The position numbers and the translations under genes are program-made. A model generated the notes under the pieces. The model made no database searches. It was given only the letters and a program-made list of their open reading frames with translations, and was not told the DNA's origin. Source: an uncultured SAR116 cluster alpha proteobacterium (GTDB taxonomy: Bacteria; Pseudomonadota; Alphaproteobacteria; Puniceispirillales; Marisalimonadaceae). From it: 64,000 nucleotides of DNA. This document shows positions 16,654-24,862 of the stretch, piece after piece (positions within the stretch are counted from its first letter, which is position 1; each line of letters starts with the position of its first letter). The stretch lies in NCBI GenBank assembly GCA_902615325.1, contig CACMOJ010000001.1, positions 62,001-126,000 of the forward strand, in the 5' to 3' direction.

Positions 16654-18189
16654 TTATATTAAAACTAATTGATCTGTTGTTTTTTTGGTTCTGACGGGCC
16701 TGACGGTTTTGACTTTTTTTCTGCTACCATGTTTATTGTAAACATTTTTAGATTTTGATTTATAATTATCATCTTTTCTTACTTTGGAAATTTTATCTCG
16801 TGCCATTCTAACTGCCTCTTTATGATCAACAATAGGCAATGGGTAATGCTTGCCTAATATACAACTATATTTTGTTTGTTCTTCTAGATTCATTTTCCAA
16901 GGTTCGTGTATAAACATTGATGGCACATTTTTTAATTCGGGAACCCATTTTTTAATAAACTCACCCTCTTTATCATGTTCAATTGATTGCTTGATAGGAT
17001 TATAAATTCTAAGAGTATTTATGCCTGTTACTCCTGATTGCATCTGTAATTGGCTATAGTGTATACCAGGCTCATAGTCAGTAAATAGTCTTGCCAAAAC
17101 ATAGCCGGATTCCCTCCAATCAATCCATAAATCATAACTTGCAAAGCTAGTTAGCATTGCTCTCATACGAAAAGTTATCCATCCATTATAAGTTAAACTT
17201 CTCATGCACGCATCTACAAATGGAAACCCAGTAAATCCAGTTTCCCATGCTTTAAGTGTATCTGTATTTGATTTTTTTTCTCGCATCCCTTCATAACTTG
17301 AGTGCATGCATTTATTTTCAATTGATGGCTGATCTTCTAATTTTTGAATAAAGTGACATCTCCAAGATAATCTCGAACTAAATGCTGATAATCCTCTTTT
17401 ATTATATTTTAGGCCTTGCTTTTCACATTTATACTTAAAATCTTTAAGTTTTTTGTAAATCTCTTTAACTGAAAGAGTTCCATAGGTAAGATGTGGAGAG
17501 AGCCTTGAGCAATACTTATCTGAATTATTAGGTCCAGAAATATTTTGTAAATAATTATCTAATTTATCATTTAAAAATTTATCTAATAATATTAAACCTT
17601 CTTTTCTTCCACCTTTTTGAAATATAAAATTGTCATCTTTAGAAAACAGACTATTTTCCTTAGTAAGGATATCAGACTTAATATCATGATTTAATTTTTT
17701 TAATATTTTTGGAGTTTGAAAAATGTTTTTAGACATTCTCTCATTCCTCAATCTAGACCATTCATTTCTGCCATTTAATTTTCTAATAATACCATTTGTT
17801 GGGAATTGAAGAAAATTAACGTTATTCTTAGTACACCAATTCGTTACATTAATATCTCTTTTATATGTCCAGTGGTTTGAAGTTTCTTCATGTGAATAAA
17901 TTGAAATCAATTCAAATTTGTGTTTAATAAGTTCAAGAAAATTAATAACATCACTATTTAAAAGTAAAAGTTCAGATTTAATTGATTTGATTTCTTTTTT
18001 CAGATCCATAAGACTATCGTGAATAAAATACCAATGTCTTTTAGAAGCAAAAGGTTGCTTCCAATAATCAGTTTCAAAAAAGTAAACTGGTATTGTAGGA
18101 ATATTTGTTTTAGAAGCTTCTAATAAAGGTCTATGATCGTTAATTCTTAAATCTTTTTTAAACCAGACGATTTGACACTCTTGTTTCAT
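16654..18189 (-). CDS. Cryptochrome/deoxyribodipyrimidine photolyase family protein
   Basis: A 511-residue photolyase/cryptochrome. The N-terminal alpha/beta antenna domain opens IVWFKKDLRINDHRPL. The FAD domain has SWRCHFIQKLED, the MRAMLTSFASYDLWIDW region and TDYEPGIHYSQLQMQSG with INTLRIYNP (flavin and lesion-binding region). Length is normal for class I/III enzymes, with a basic C-terminal tail of about 40 residues that may help DNA binding. It repairs pyrimidine dimers with blue light or acts as a photosensor, fitting a surface-water lifestyle. It is convergent with the enolase-superfamily gene with no gap. Confidence 0.9.
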   Translation of the reverse strand: MKQECQIVWFKKDLRINDHRPLLEASKTNIPTIPVYFFETDYWKQPFASKRHWYFIHDSLMDLKKEIKSIKSELLLLNSDVINFLELIKHKFELISIYSHEETSNHWTYKRDINVTNWCTKNNVNFLQFPTNGIIRKLNGRNEWSRLRNERMSKNIFQTPKILKKLNHDIKSDILTKENSLFSKDDNFIFQKGGRKEGLILLDKFLNDKLDNYLQNISGPNNSDKYCSRLSPHLTYGTLSVKEIYKKLKDFKYKCEKQGLKYNKRGLSAFSSRLSWRCHFIQKLEDQPSIENKCMHSSYEGMREKKSNTDTLKAWETGFTGFPFVDACMRSLTYNGWITFRMRAMLTSFASYDLWIDWRESGYVLARLFTDYEPGIHYSQLQMQSGVTGINTLRIYNPIKQSIEHDKEGEFIKKWVPELKNVPSMFIHEPWKMNLEEQTKYSCILGKHYPLPIVDHKEAVRMARDKISKVRKDDNYKSKSKNVYNKHGSRKKVKTVRPVRTKKTTDQLVLI

Positions 18190-18244
18190 TTTAATGATTT
18201 AAGATCAAAAATGAAAAAATAAAGGAATAATAATAGATTTTTAT

Positions 18245-20143
18245 TTATTCAAAGTCATATTTTTTTAAAATTGTTTCTATATATGGATATGTATTTATGT
18301 GTTGATTTTGTTTTTTTAATGCAAATTTAATTTTAGATAAATGATTTTCTTTCAAAAATTTTTTAACAAATTCAAAATGGTTTTTTGCTATTTCAAATTT
18401 TTTTACATGATCATAAGCCAAACCTAAATGCAAGTTCCACCAAACAAAATTTTTATGTTGTAAAGGTTCTAAAACATCTATTACTTTATCTCTTTCTTCA
18501 CTTGTTTGATAACATTGAGCAAGAAGGTAATTGTCCCAAGTTGCATAATTACCAGTGTCTAAGGAATAGGCTTTCTTTCCAATTTCCCAGCAGCCTCTTT
18601 GAAACTGGCACCTATTATTTTTTACAGATTTTAATTCATCAGTACTTTTATAAATGTCTTCTTTTTCGCATTGTCCACCATAGGCTAAACTATATCCAAT
18701 TTTACCAAGCAAATGAGGTCTTTCTCCTGCAAGAGAATATGCTTTTTCAGCAACATTAAACATTTCTTGCCAGTTGTTTTTATAAAATTCAATCTGTAGT
18801 TTTGTCGAATAGCCAAAGGCATGTTCAGGATCCAATATTAATCCTCTATTAATTTCTTTTGATGCTTCTTCTAACATGTACTTGAATTCATTTGTCATAG
18901 AAAAAGAAGAGTGTTGTGCTCTTTTTCTGTCAGCAAGCCAAATCCAAGCGTTGGCATAATTAGGATCTTTTTTTATTGACTTTTCAAGACATTCTATTGC
19001 TTTTGGATTTAAAGAAGGAGTAACTGCGCCTCTAGCAAAATTAATACATTCGTAAATAGAAATATCACTTGTAGACGTTGAAGCTATTTTTTTATTAATA
19101 TCTTTAGAGAGTACTGCTCCAGCTCCAACTAATTCATTAATAATTTTTTTAATTATTTCATCTTGCAAGGCAAAAATATTTTTACCTGTCAAATCCCTGT
19201 CATATGTTTCAGACCATATATTTGATATGTTCTTACCATCAATTAAATCAACCTTAACTCTAAGCATGTTATCAATTTGCATGATGTTACCATCTACCAA
19301 ATAAGAAGCGTTTGTTTTTTTTGATACTTCACTCAAATCATTTGGAATTTTTTTTAAATTTAATATATTCAATGATTTAGAAGACTTTGTTAGTTTCGAA
19401 CCTAAGTCTTGGGATATACCAAGAGCTAAAAGTTTTTCTTTTTTTGTGTCACTTAAACTTTTAAAAGGAAGTACAACTATTTTACTAGTATCAAGTTTTT
19501 TCTCAGTTTCAAAAATTCCAGTTAAAAATAATCCTATAAACACTGCAGCTACAGCACCCCCTACTAATCCAATAAGTTTTGCCTTTGATGATTGAGTTTT
19601 TAATTTTCTTTTTTGTGAAGGATCTAGTAACAAATCATATGCATGGAATGTATTTTCCTTAACCTTCTGCTCACCAAGATCATTAAATTCATACTTTGTT
19701 TTCTTAACAACTAAGTCATAAACATTCTTTGCTATTGTTATCCCACCTGGCTGTGCCAAGGCCTCTAAACGAGCGGAAATGTTTACACCATCGCCCATAA
19801 GATTCTTATCACCTTGCTTCACAACATCACCCATGTTTATACCTATACGGTATTCTAATTTGACCTGTGTTGTTTCTTTAGCATTACGCTCTTTGATTTT
19901 CTTTTGGAACTCTACAGCCATGTTGATAGCTGCTACAGCGCTTGGAAATTCTGCAAAGACAGAATCTCCACCTGTATTAAATATTCTACCCTTCTGCTTT
20001 TTTATGATAGGCTCAATTATTTTATTACATTCATTAAGACTTGCTAAAGTAGCATCTTCGTCTTTTTCCATATGTTTACTGTAGCCAACAACATCCGTGG
20101 CAAATATAACAGCAATTTTACGATCAGTATCTTGAGTAGACAT
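18245..20143 (-). CDS. Class III adenylate/guanylate cyclase with membrane anchor, TolB-like and TPR domains
   Basis: A 632-residue multidomain protein. Residues 8-175 are a class III nucleotidyl cyclase catalytic domain with both metal aspartates (FATDVVGYS and GGDSVFAEF) and the MGDGVNISARLEAL segment. A single membrane helix follows at about 188-211. Residues 218-330 resemble the FlgO/TolB N-terminal type (KIVVLPFKSLSDTKK). The rest contains TPR-like helices (PNYANAWIWLADRK, DPEHAFGYSTKLQIEFY). This architecture is common and multiplied in alphaproteobacteria. It probably makes cAMP in the cytoplasm under control of a periplasmic TPR sensor. No regulator is adjacent. Confidence 0.85.
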   Translation of the reverse strand: MSTQDTDRKIAVIFATDVVGYSKHMEKDEDATLASLNECNKIIEPIIKKQKGRIFNTGGDSVFAEFPSAVAAINMAVEFQKKIKERNAKETTQVKLEYRIGINMGDVVKQGDKNLMGDGVNISARLEALAQPGGITIAKNVYDLVVKKTKYEFNDLGEQKVKENTFHAYDLLLDPSQKRKLKTQSSKAKLIGLVGGAVAAVFIGLFLTGIFETEKKLDTSKIVVLPFKSLSDTKKEKLLALGISQDLGSKLTKSSKSLNILNLKKIPNDLSEVSKKTNASYLVDGNIMQIDNMLRVKVDLIDGKNISNIWSETYDRDLTGKNIFALQDEIIKKIINELVGAGAVLSKDINKKIASTSTSDISIYECINFARGAVTPSLNPKAIECLEKSIKKDPNYANAWIWLADRKRAQHSSFSMTNEFKYMLEEASKEINRGLILDPEHAFGYSTKLQIEFYKNNWQEMFNVAEKAYSLAGERPHLLGKIGYSLAYGGQCEKEDIYKSTDELKSVKNNRCQFQRGCWEIGKKAYSLDTGNYATWDNYLLAQCYQTSEERDKVIDVLEPLQHKNFVWWNLHLGLAYDHVKKFEIAKNHFEFVKKFLKENHLSKIKFALKKQNQHINTYPYIETILKKYDFE

Positions 20144-20189
20144 AGATATCTTAACTATACATATTTAATGTTAACTGAAAATATTTAAT

Positions 20190-20378
20190 TTAACTAAAAT
20201 TTCCAGAAATTAGTTTTGCACTTTTGAATTCTACTTTTTTTGGTTTTTTTCCATAAAATCGAGATATTCTTAGTTGGTCTTTGGCTTCGTCTGTAGCTTC
20301 TTGCAGTGATCCTTTAATTGGTCTACTCGACCAATCTCTACCATCTACTACAAATGTTATAATATATGTTGTTTCCAT
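20190..20378 (-). CDS. Small hypothetical protein
   Basis: A 62-residue protein with three likely strands, a central helix (SLQEATDEAKDQLRIS) and a lysine-rich loop GKKPKKVEF. No signal peptide or membrane segment. It lies between the cyclase and MATE genes on the same strand, with 46 bp and 40 bp gaps. The composition is not that of a random ORF. The pattern recalls small beta-alpha-beta proteins, but I do not recognise the family. Confidence 0.55.
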   Translation of the reverse strand: METTYIITFVVDGRDWSSRPIKGSLQEATDEAKDQLRISRFYGKKPKKVEFKSAKLISGNFS

Positions 20379-20418
20379 AATATTTACCTACAAATAATTG
20401 AATTAACTTTTTATTTAA

Positions 20419-21753
20419 TCATAATCCTTTCCATTCTTTTCCTAATAAGCACAAAAACATTCCTAAACCGGTTATTATTAGACCAAAACTTACTGAATAT
20501 AAAACATAATCTATAGGTAAATTTTTAGATATCGCAAAATAACCAAACAAAACAACACATGAAAATCTTAAAATTCCAATAAGAATTGGCTTTATCATTT
20601 TACCTGTTCCTTGACTTGAAAAATAAATAGCCTGACCAAAACCAAAAAGACAATAAAACGGTGTTACAATTAAAATATATTTTAAACAATATTTAATTAC
20701 ATCAGGGTTTGAAGAAAAATATTGATATAAAAAATGAGGAAAAAGATTAATGAAAAGTCCAATAAGACCAATAATCAAAAAACATACAATTCCTCCAGTG
20801 AAAGCTATCTTTCTTGCTCTAGCAAACTGTTTAGAGCCAAAATTTATACTAACAGATGCTGTTAAAGCCGCACCAATTCCAAATATTATAGGTGTCAAAA
20901 TCAATTCTAATCTTGCACCTATGCCATAACCAGCTAAAGCATTTGGACCAAAATTTCCTATATAACCCGTTATTACACCTACTGTTAGTGCAATAGTAAT
21001 GCTATTTAAAAGACCAAGACCTCCAACTTTCATAATGTCAATGAAAATTAAATTTGAAAATTTATGAAATTTAACTTTTAAAATACTTTGCTTAAAAATT
21101 AAATAATGAAACAAATAAGCCATCATAATTACATGGCAAATGACTATCGAAATAGCTGGACCAAGAATACCATATTTTAAACTGCCATTAATACCAAATG
21201 TTAAAACATATGATAATATTATTTGACATAAACTTCCAATTACAATTGCTTTTGAGGGAATAAAAGTATTTCCCAAACCTCGAATTATTGAAGCCAGTAT
21301 GTGAGTTAACCAAAAGAAAATCGAAAATGCAAAAAACACTTTTGCATAATTGATTGCCCCAAATAAAATTTCATCAGTTGCGCCCATGAGTATAAAAATT
21401 TTTTCTGAATATAATAAAAAAATTATTGTATAAGTTAATGCCATTCCAAACGCTATTAAAATCGAATGATAACAAGATATTTCAGCTCTTTTTATATCTT
21501 TGCTTCCGATAGCTCTTCCAACTGAAGAGGTGACTCCACCGCCAATAGCTCCTGCGGCCATCATTAACATAAGCATTTGAAAAGGAAAAATTATGGCTAT
21601 TATAGCTAAGGCTTCAGTACCTACAATACCAAGAAAAATAGCGTCGGCAAATGTTGCTATTGTCCAAGCAATCCAAGCAAATGCATTTGGAAGACCAAGT
21701 TTCCAAATTATTTTAAGAATTGATCCATTTAAGATCAAAGGTATATTTGATAT
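20419..21753 (-). CDS. MATE-family multidrug/organic cation efflux transporter
   Basis: A MATE-type transporter of about 440 residues with twelve hydrophobic segments. The conserved GGGVTSSVGRAIGSKDIKRA in the N-half and GIGAALTASVSINFGSKQFARA in the C-half are the pseudo-repeat motifs. It exports cationic compounds using a Na+ or H+ gradient. The ORF track starts at TTG 21738, but the only good Shine-Dalgarno (AAGGAG, 21760-21765) is 6 nt upstream of an in-frame ATA at 21753, giving an N-terminus reading (I/M)SNIPLILNGS. I therefore place the start at 21753. ATA is not a usual start, so a G-to-A change or sequence error at this base is possible. Confidence 0.8.
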   Translation of the reverse strand: MSNIPLILNGSILKIIWKLGLPNAFAWIAWTIATFADAIFLGIVGTEALAIIAIIFPFQMLMLMMAAGAIGGGVTSSVGRAIGSKDIKRAEISCYHSILIAFGMALTYTIIFLLYSEKIFILMGATDEILFGAINYAKVFFAFSIFFWLTHILASIIRGLGNTFIPSKAIVIGSLCQIILSYVLTFGINGSLKYGILGPAISIVICHVIMMAYLFHYLIFKQSILKVKFHKFSNLIFIDIMKVGGLGLLNSITIALTVGVITGYIGNFGPNALAGYGIGARLELILTPIIFGIGAALTASVSINFGSKQFARARKIAFTGGIVCFLIIGLIGLFINLFPHFLYQYFSSNPDVIKYCLKYILIVTPFYCLFGFGQAIYFSSQGTGKMIKPILIGILRFSCVVLFGYFAISKNLPIDYVLYSVSFGLIITGLGMFLCLLGKEWKGL

Positions 21754-21805
21754 TTTAGTCTCCTTTAACTTTTTTCAAAAATAATGATATATAAGCACAA
21801 CTAAA

Positions 21806-22231
21806 TTATTTTAATGGGTAAGTCGATGTAGCATGACACAAAACATCTCTATTATCTTCAGAATAAACTTTTGTTTCACCAATGGCTATAGAACTTCCAA
21901 ATCTTTGTACCTCGCTTTCAATTATAAAATAGTCTCCAAATGCAGGTCTTATAAAATTATTATTTTGAGAAAGTGTCCCTCTTTGCGATTTAGTTGAAGT
22001 ATTCATCGCTATAGACATTACCGTATCTATAACTGACATTAAAATTTGACCTGACAAAGCTCCTGTTACAAATTGATAGTCTTTAGAATTTTCTAGTCTT
22101 GCTACAACTTTGCCTTCTTCAATACTTAAGAATGATAACATTAACTGTTTTACGTATGGAGCAAATACATAATTATATATCTTTTCTATATTTTCCATTG
22201 TAATTTTATCTTCTGGCAATTTAGGTTTCAT
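21806..22231 (-). CDS. Hotdog-fold PaaI-type thioesterase
   Basis: A 141-residue hotdog-fold protein. The segment TGALSGQILMSVIDTVMSIAM places the usual catalytic-helix region (GGxxaxlaDxa) with Asp in IDTV, and NNNFIRPAFGDYFIIESEVQRFG matches the PaaI/DUF4442-type sheet that follows. It would hydrolyse an acyl- or aryl-CoA. It lies 52 bp upstream of the MATE gene on the same strand and is divergent from the GYD gene. Substrate unknown. Confidence 0.7.
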   Translation of the reverse strand: MKPKLPEDKITMENIEKIYNYVFAPYVKQLMLSFLSIEEGKVVARLENSKDYQFVTGALSGQILMSVIDTVMSIAMNTSTKSQRGTLSQNNNFIRPAFGDYFIIESEVQRFGSSIAIGETKVYSEDNRDVLCHATSTYPLK

Positions 22232-22344
22232 GTATTAAAGCTATAAAATTTTGGAAATAAAACAATTAAATAATCACAAAGAGAATAAAATTATATAAAA
22301 ATTAATATTTTTTAGTATGATAAAATATTATTTAAGGACAAAAA

Positions 22345-22662
22345 ATGGCTACATATTTGATACTTGGAACATATTCAAATAAAGGAGCTAAAGGGTTAGT
22401 CGAAAAAGACTCTGATCGTAGAGAGGCCATGAAAACATTAACAGATAGTGTTGGTGCAAAATTTTTAGATTATCATATTACTAGAGGTATATATGATTTT
22501 TGGATACTAGTTGAAGCAGACAATTTTGAACAGATTGCTGCAATTAATCTTAAGGCTAAATCTGCAGATACAATAGATAAAGCTGACGTTTTAGAAACAG
22601 TTGATATCAATGACATTAGACAACAAGCTAAACGAGTTAATTACATTCCACCAACTGAATGA
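22345..22662 (+). CDS. GYD-domain protein
   Basis: A 105-residue protein matching the GYD family: MATYLILGTYSNKGAKGL at the N-terminus, the family-type DFWILVEADN (normally YDxVxxxEAPD) in the middle, and a short second alpha-beta unit. GYD proteins have a ferredoxin-like fold and no established catalytic function. It is monocistronic, convergent with the lipoprotein amidohydrolase, and followed by a small inverted repeat at 22692-22708. Confidence 0.75.
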   Translation: MATYLILGTYSNKGAKGLVEKDSDRREAMKTLTDSVGAKFLDYHITRGIYDFWILVEADNFEQIAAINLKAKSADTIDKADVLETVDINDIRQQAKRVNYIPPTE

Positions 22663-22691
22663 AAAAAAATTAATTTATGATAGAAAGTTAA

Positions 22692-22708
22692 ATCTCTTTT
22701 AAAGAGAT
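22692..22708. terminator. Possible bidirectional hairpin between convergent genes
   Basis: Perfect 8-1-8 palindrome ATCTCTTT-T-AAAGAGAT in the 36-bp gap between the GYD gene and the amidohydrolase gene, overlapping the latter stop codon. It could act as a weak transcription stop in both directions. There is no strong T run, so confidence is low. Confidence 0.35.
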
Positions 22709-23856
22709 AAACTATATATCCTTATTGCATTGTCATGCATTATTTTTTTTTGAACAGAGCTTTTTAAACTTCCTATCATAAGACGAACTTTTTTAAGATG
22801 ATAAGGAAAATCATCAAAACTATATTTTCTACCTAGTTTCCAATCACTACCATACATGACTTTGTCAGGATATTTTTCAAAGAAAATAGCCCACCTTTCA
22901 TGTAATTTAAAGTCTAAGTCACTTGGATGATTTAAATCATGTCCACCCCAATATAATCCCCAACTATGAGTGAGCTTAAAGTCTGCATATATGTTATCGC
23001 AAAATTCAAATAAATTGCCAAGAGATTCTGGGGACAGATGTCCAAGATGAGCCAAGACAAACTTAGCATTTGGATATTGTTTACAATTAGTCTTATAAAA
23101 ATTTAAAACTTCATTTTCTCTATTAATTTTCTTTAATATATAAAAAGGTTCTATGTGAAAAACTATCGGCACATAATATTGATCAGCCAATTCTAATAAT
23201 TTAGTTATAATTTTATCATTTAAATCTAATAAAAGTTCTTGTTGTGACCATTTTTTCTTTCCACCTGGCAATATGGTTTTTGCATGTTTATTGTAATGCA
23301 CGGCACCAACCTCTCCAATGCCAATGCAATTTCCCTTTCTAAGATGTTTATTAATTCTATTTAATTCTCTTTCAATTTTGTTCTTACTTGTATTAAAATT
23401 ACTTTTTAAACTTTTATACTTCAATCCTATTATGTCAGCCCTGCATAATGCAGAGACAGTATCAAATTGTTTTGCAAATTTGACTGAATTTGCTCTTTTT
23501 TTCTTAGCTTTGTAATCGCCTGGAGTGTTCATAACAATAGTATGAACGACATTGAGTTTATTTTTAATTTCGACTATATCAGGTCCATTGGGTCCAATTT
23601 TTTCAACTTTAGTTTTATGTCTTCCTTTATAATTTGGATGATCATGAACATCTATAATCGGGCCTTGATATGGGGTTGTTAACTCTCTTTCTTTATATTG
23701 TTCAAGAATATTTTTATCCTTTAATTTTATAATTTCTTCAGAAGAAAAAAATTTCTTGCCTTGGATTTGTAATTGATAATCGCTTAAACTTTCGGATATG
23801 GAATCTTTACAAGAAAATAAAACAAATAATATTATTAATACAAAATTTTTGATCAT
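22699..23856 (-). CDS. Amidohydrolase-2 family protein with lipoprotein-like leader
   Basis: A 385-residue protein. The N-terminal leader ILFVLFSCKDS is hydrophobic and ends in a LFSC lipobox-like site, so a periplasmic lipoprotein is likely (Phe at -2 is unusual). The amidohydrolase barrel starts at IDVHDHPNY (DxHxH), has GIGEVGAVHYNKHAK and VFHIEPF internally, and ends with MYGSDWKLGR, the final Asp of the metal/catalytic set. Cytoplasmic family members such as LigI and ACMSD are decarboxylases or lactonases; an exported version is unusual. Substrate cannot be assigned and nothing in the neighbourhood suggests one. Confidence 0.75.
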   Translation of the reverse strand: MIKNFVLIILFVLFSCKDSISESLSDYQLQIQGKKFFSSEEIIKLKDKNILEQYKERELTTPYQGPIIDVHDHPNYKGRHKTKVEKIGPNGPDIVEIKNKLNVVHTIVMNTPGDYKAKKKRANSVKFAKQFDTVSALCRADIIGLKYKSLKSNFNTSKNKIERELNRINKHLRKGNCIGIGEVGAVHYNKHAKTILPGGKKKWSQQELLLDLNDKIITKLLELADQYYVPIVFHIEPFYILKKINRENEVLNFYKTNCKQYPNAKFVLAHLGHLSPESLGNLFEFCDNIYADFKLTHSWGLYWGGHDLNHPSDLDFKLHERWAIFFEKYPDKVMYGSDWKLGRKYSFDDFPYHLKKVRLMIGSLKSSVQKKIMHDNAIRIYSLSL

Positions 23857-23898
23857 ATTATTACTATAACAAAAAATTAAAATACTTAATATATTTGA

Positions 23899-24201
23899 TT
23901 ATAAAATTATTTCAAAACCTTCAAACTCTGGATGACCTAGATATATATCACTATGTTGTCCAGCCCCTTTATGTGCTTCTCTAAAAGCCTCTGATTTTGT
24001 CCAGTTGATAAAGTCATTTTCGGATTCCCACAAACTATAAGAAGCATAAAGTCTATAATTTTCTTTTTTACTACCCTTAATTAAATTAAATTTTTTAAAA
24101 CCAGGCACATTTTCTAAATGTGTATCACGACTTTTCCATATTTCTTCAAAGGTTTCTTCTTTACCAGAAATTATTTTAAATCTATTCATTGCTATATACA
24201 A
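23899..24201 (-). CDS. Antibiotic-biosynthesis-monooxygenase-fold protein, IsdG/HmoA heme-oxygenase-like
   Basis: A 100-residue dimeric alpha-beta barrel protein. MYIAMNRFKIISGKEETFEEIW and YSLWESENDFINWTKSEAFREAH follow the IsdG/HmoA pattern, including the Asn near position 7 and the Trp in NWTKS that ruffle and hold heme in characterised members. The family oxidises heme to release iron. The start is TTG 24201, supported by AGGAG eight bases upstream and by the typical M(F/Y)IAMNRF beginning of relatives; the first ATG is four codons later. It follows the 124-residue ORF with essentially no gap, so both sit in one unit behind the Fur-type palindrome at 24710. Confidence 0.75.
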   Translation of the reverse strand: MYIAMNRFKIISGKEETFEEIWKSRDTHLENVPGFKKFNLIKGSKKENYRLYASYSLWESENDFINWTKSEAFREAHKGAGQHSDIYLGHPEFEGFEIIL

Positions 24202-24576
24202 TTAATTAACTCCTATATTAATATATTTTTTATTAACAAAATCATAATTTATTACATTAGTATCATTATTCATAGTCAGATAAAATATTGGATTTTGAAA
24301 AAAAATATTACCTGCACAAAAGCTTTCAGAAATTAATTTTGCACTATCAAAAGTTTTTTTAATATAAATGTTGTCAACTAGATCTTTTATATAATTTAAT
24401 TCCATGTCAGTATTATCACATTGGAATAGATATAATATTTTTAAAATTTCTTTTTCAGTTTCTCCAACAAAACAGCAGTCGTGTTTTCTAAAATCATAAA
24501 TTTTTACTGATGATAAGGATATTGATTTCATTAAATCATCAAAAGGAACTACTGTTTCTACATGACCATAACTCAT
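24202..24576 (-). CDS. Unrecognised protein, first gene of the putative Fur-regulated unit (possibly N-terminally frameshifted)
   Basis: A 124-residue protein whose family I do not recognise. It is rich in Asn, Ile and Lys with scattered Cys (HDCCF, ESFCAGN). The ATG at 24576 has no Shine-Dalgarno, and the same frame is open upstream to 24641 without an NTG start, reading protein-like residues (NPIPQLINYLMSYGHVETVV). Two other frames upstream also look coding and begin with an ATG at 24700, ten bases from the Fur box. A gene of about 166 codons with two small deletions would explain all of this. Its coupling to the IsdG-like gene suggests a heme or iron role, by context only. Confidence 0.45.
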   Translation of the reverse strand: MSYGHVETVVPFDDLMKSISLSSVKIYDFRKHDCCFVGETEKEILKILYLFQCDNTDMELNYIKDLVDNIYIKKTFDSAKLISESFCAGNIFFQNPIFYLTMNNDTNVINYDFVNKKYINIGVN

Positions 24577-24700
24577 TAAGTAATTTATTAATTGTGGAAT
24601 TGGGTTTCGCTTAAAAACAACTGATTTAATCCAACTTCTAATACATTACAATTAAATAATCTGCTTTCTTTAATTCTAATATTTTTAATTCTTTAATCAT
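24577..24700 (-). pseudogene. Possible frameshifted N-terminus of the 24202-24576 gene
   Basis: From ATG 24700 one frame reads MIKELKILELKKADYLIV. A second frame then reads NVLEVGLNQLFLSETQF. The third joins the annotated ORF at PQLINYLMSYGHV. Each step needs one added base. The joined peptide is alternately helical and polar like a real N-terminus, and the total would be about 166 residues. This is my reconstruction from composition, not homology. Confidence 0.35.
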
Positions 24701-24709
24701 ATTTATTTG

Positions 24710-24732
24710 ATAATGATAATAATTATCATTAT
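24710..24732. promoter_or_regulatory. Fur-type operator, perfect 23-bp palindrome
   Basis: An 11-1-11 perfect palindrome whose core TGATAATAATTATCA is an exact match to the 7-1-7 Fur consensus (TGATAATnATTATCA). It lies 10 bp upstream of ATG 24700 on the minus strand (IsdG-like unit) and 130 bp upstream of the Dpp-type ATPase gene on the plus strand, so it could control either or both. Irr and Mur boxes of rhizobia have different sequences. Iron-responsive control is inferred from the consensus match. Confidence 0.8.
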
Positions 24733-24862
24733 TAAGTAAAGGAGTAAATTCATTATTTAAGAATAAATATAATATCATTTATTCTTATAATGATTATAAA
24801 ATTATTTAGTTTAAAGTTTTTAAAAACATGCTTAATATCTACTAATAATTTGGAGTTTATGA

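Noticed and set aside
20419-20420. Shadow ORFs such as 122-346, 8775-9080, 19779-20084 and 51240-51596
   Set aside because: They lie antisense to well-supported genes, have no family features and have no ribosome sites of note.
24202-24576. HutX/HmuS-type heme protein assignment
   Set aside because: The position next to an IsdG-like gene made it attractive, but the expected HutX motifs are not present in the residues.
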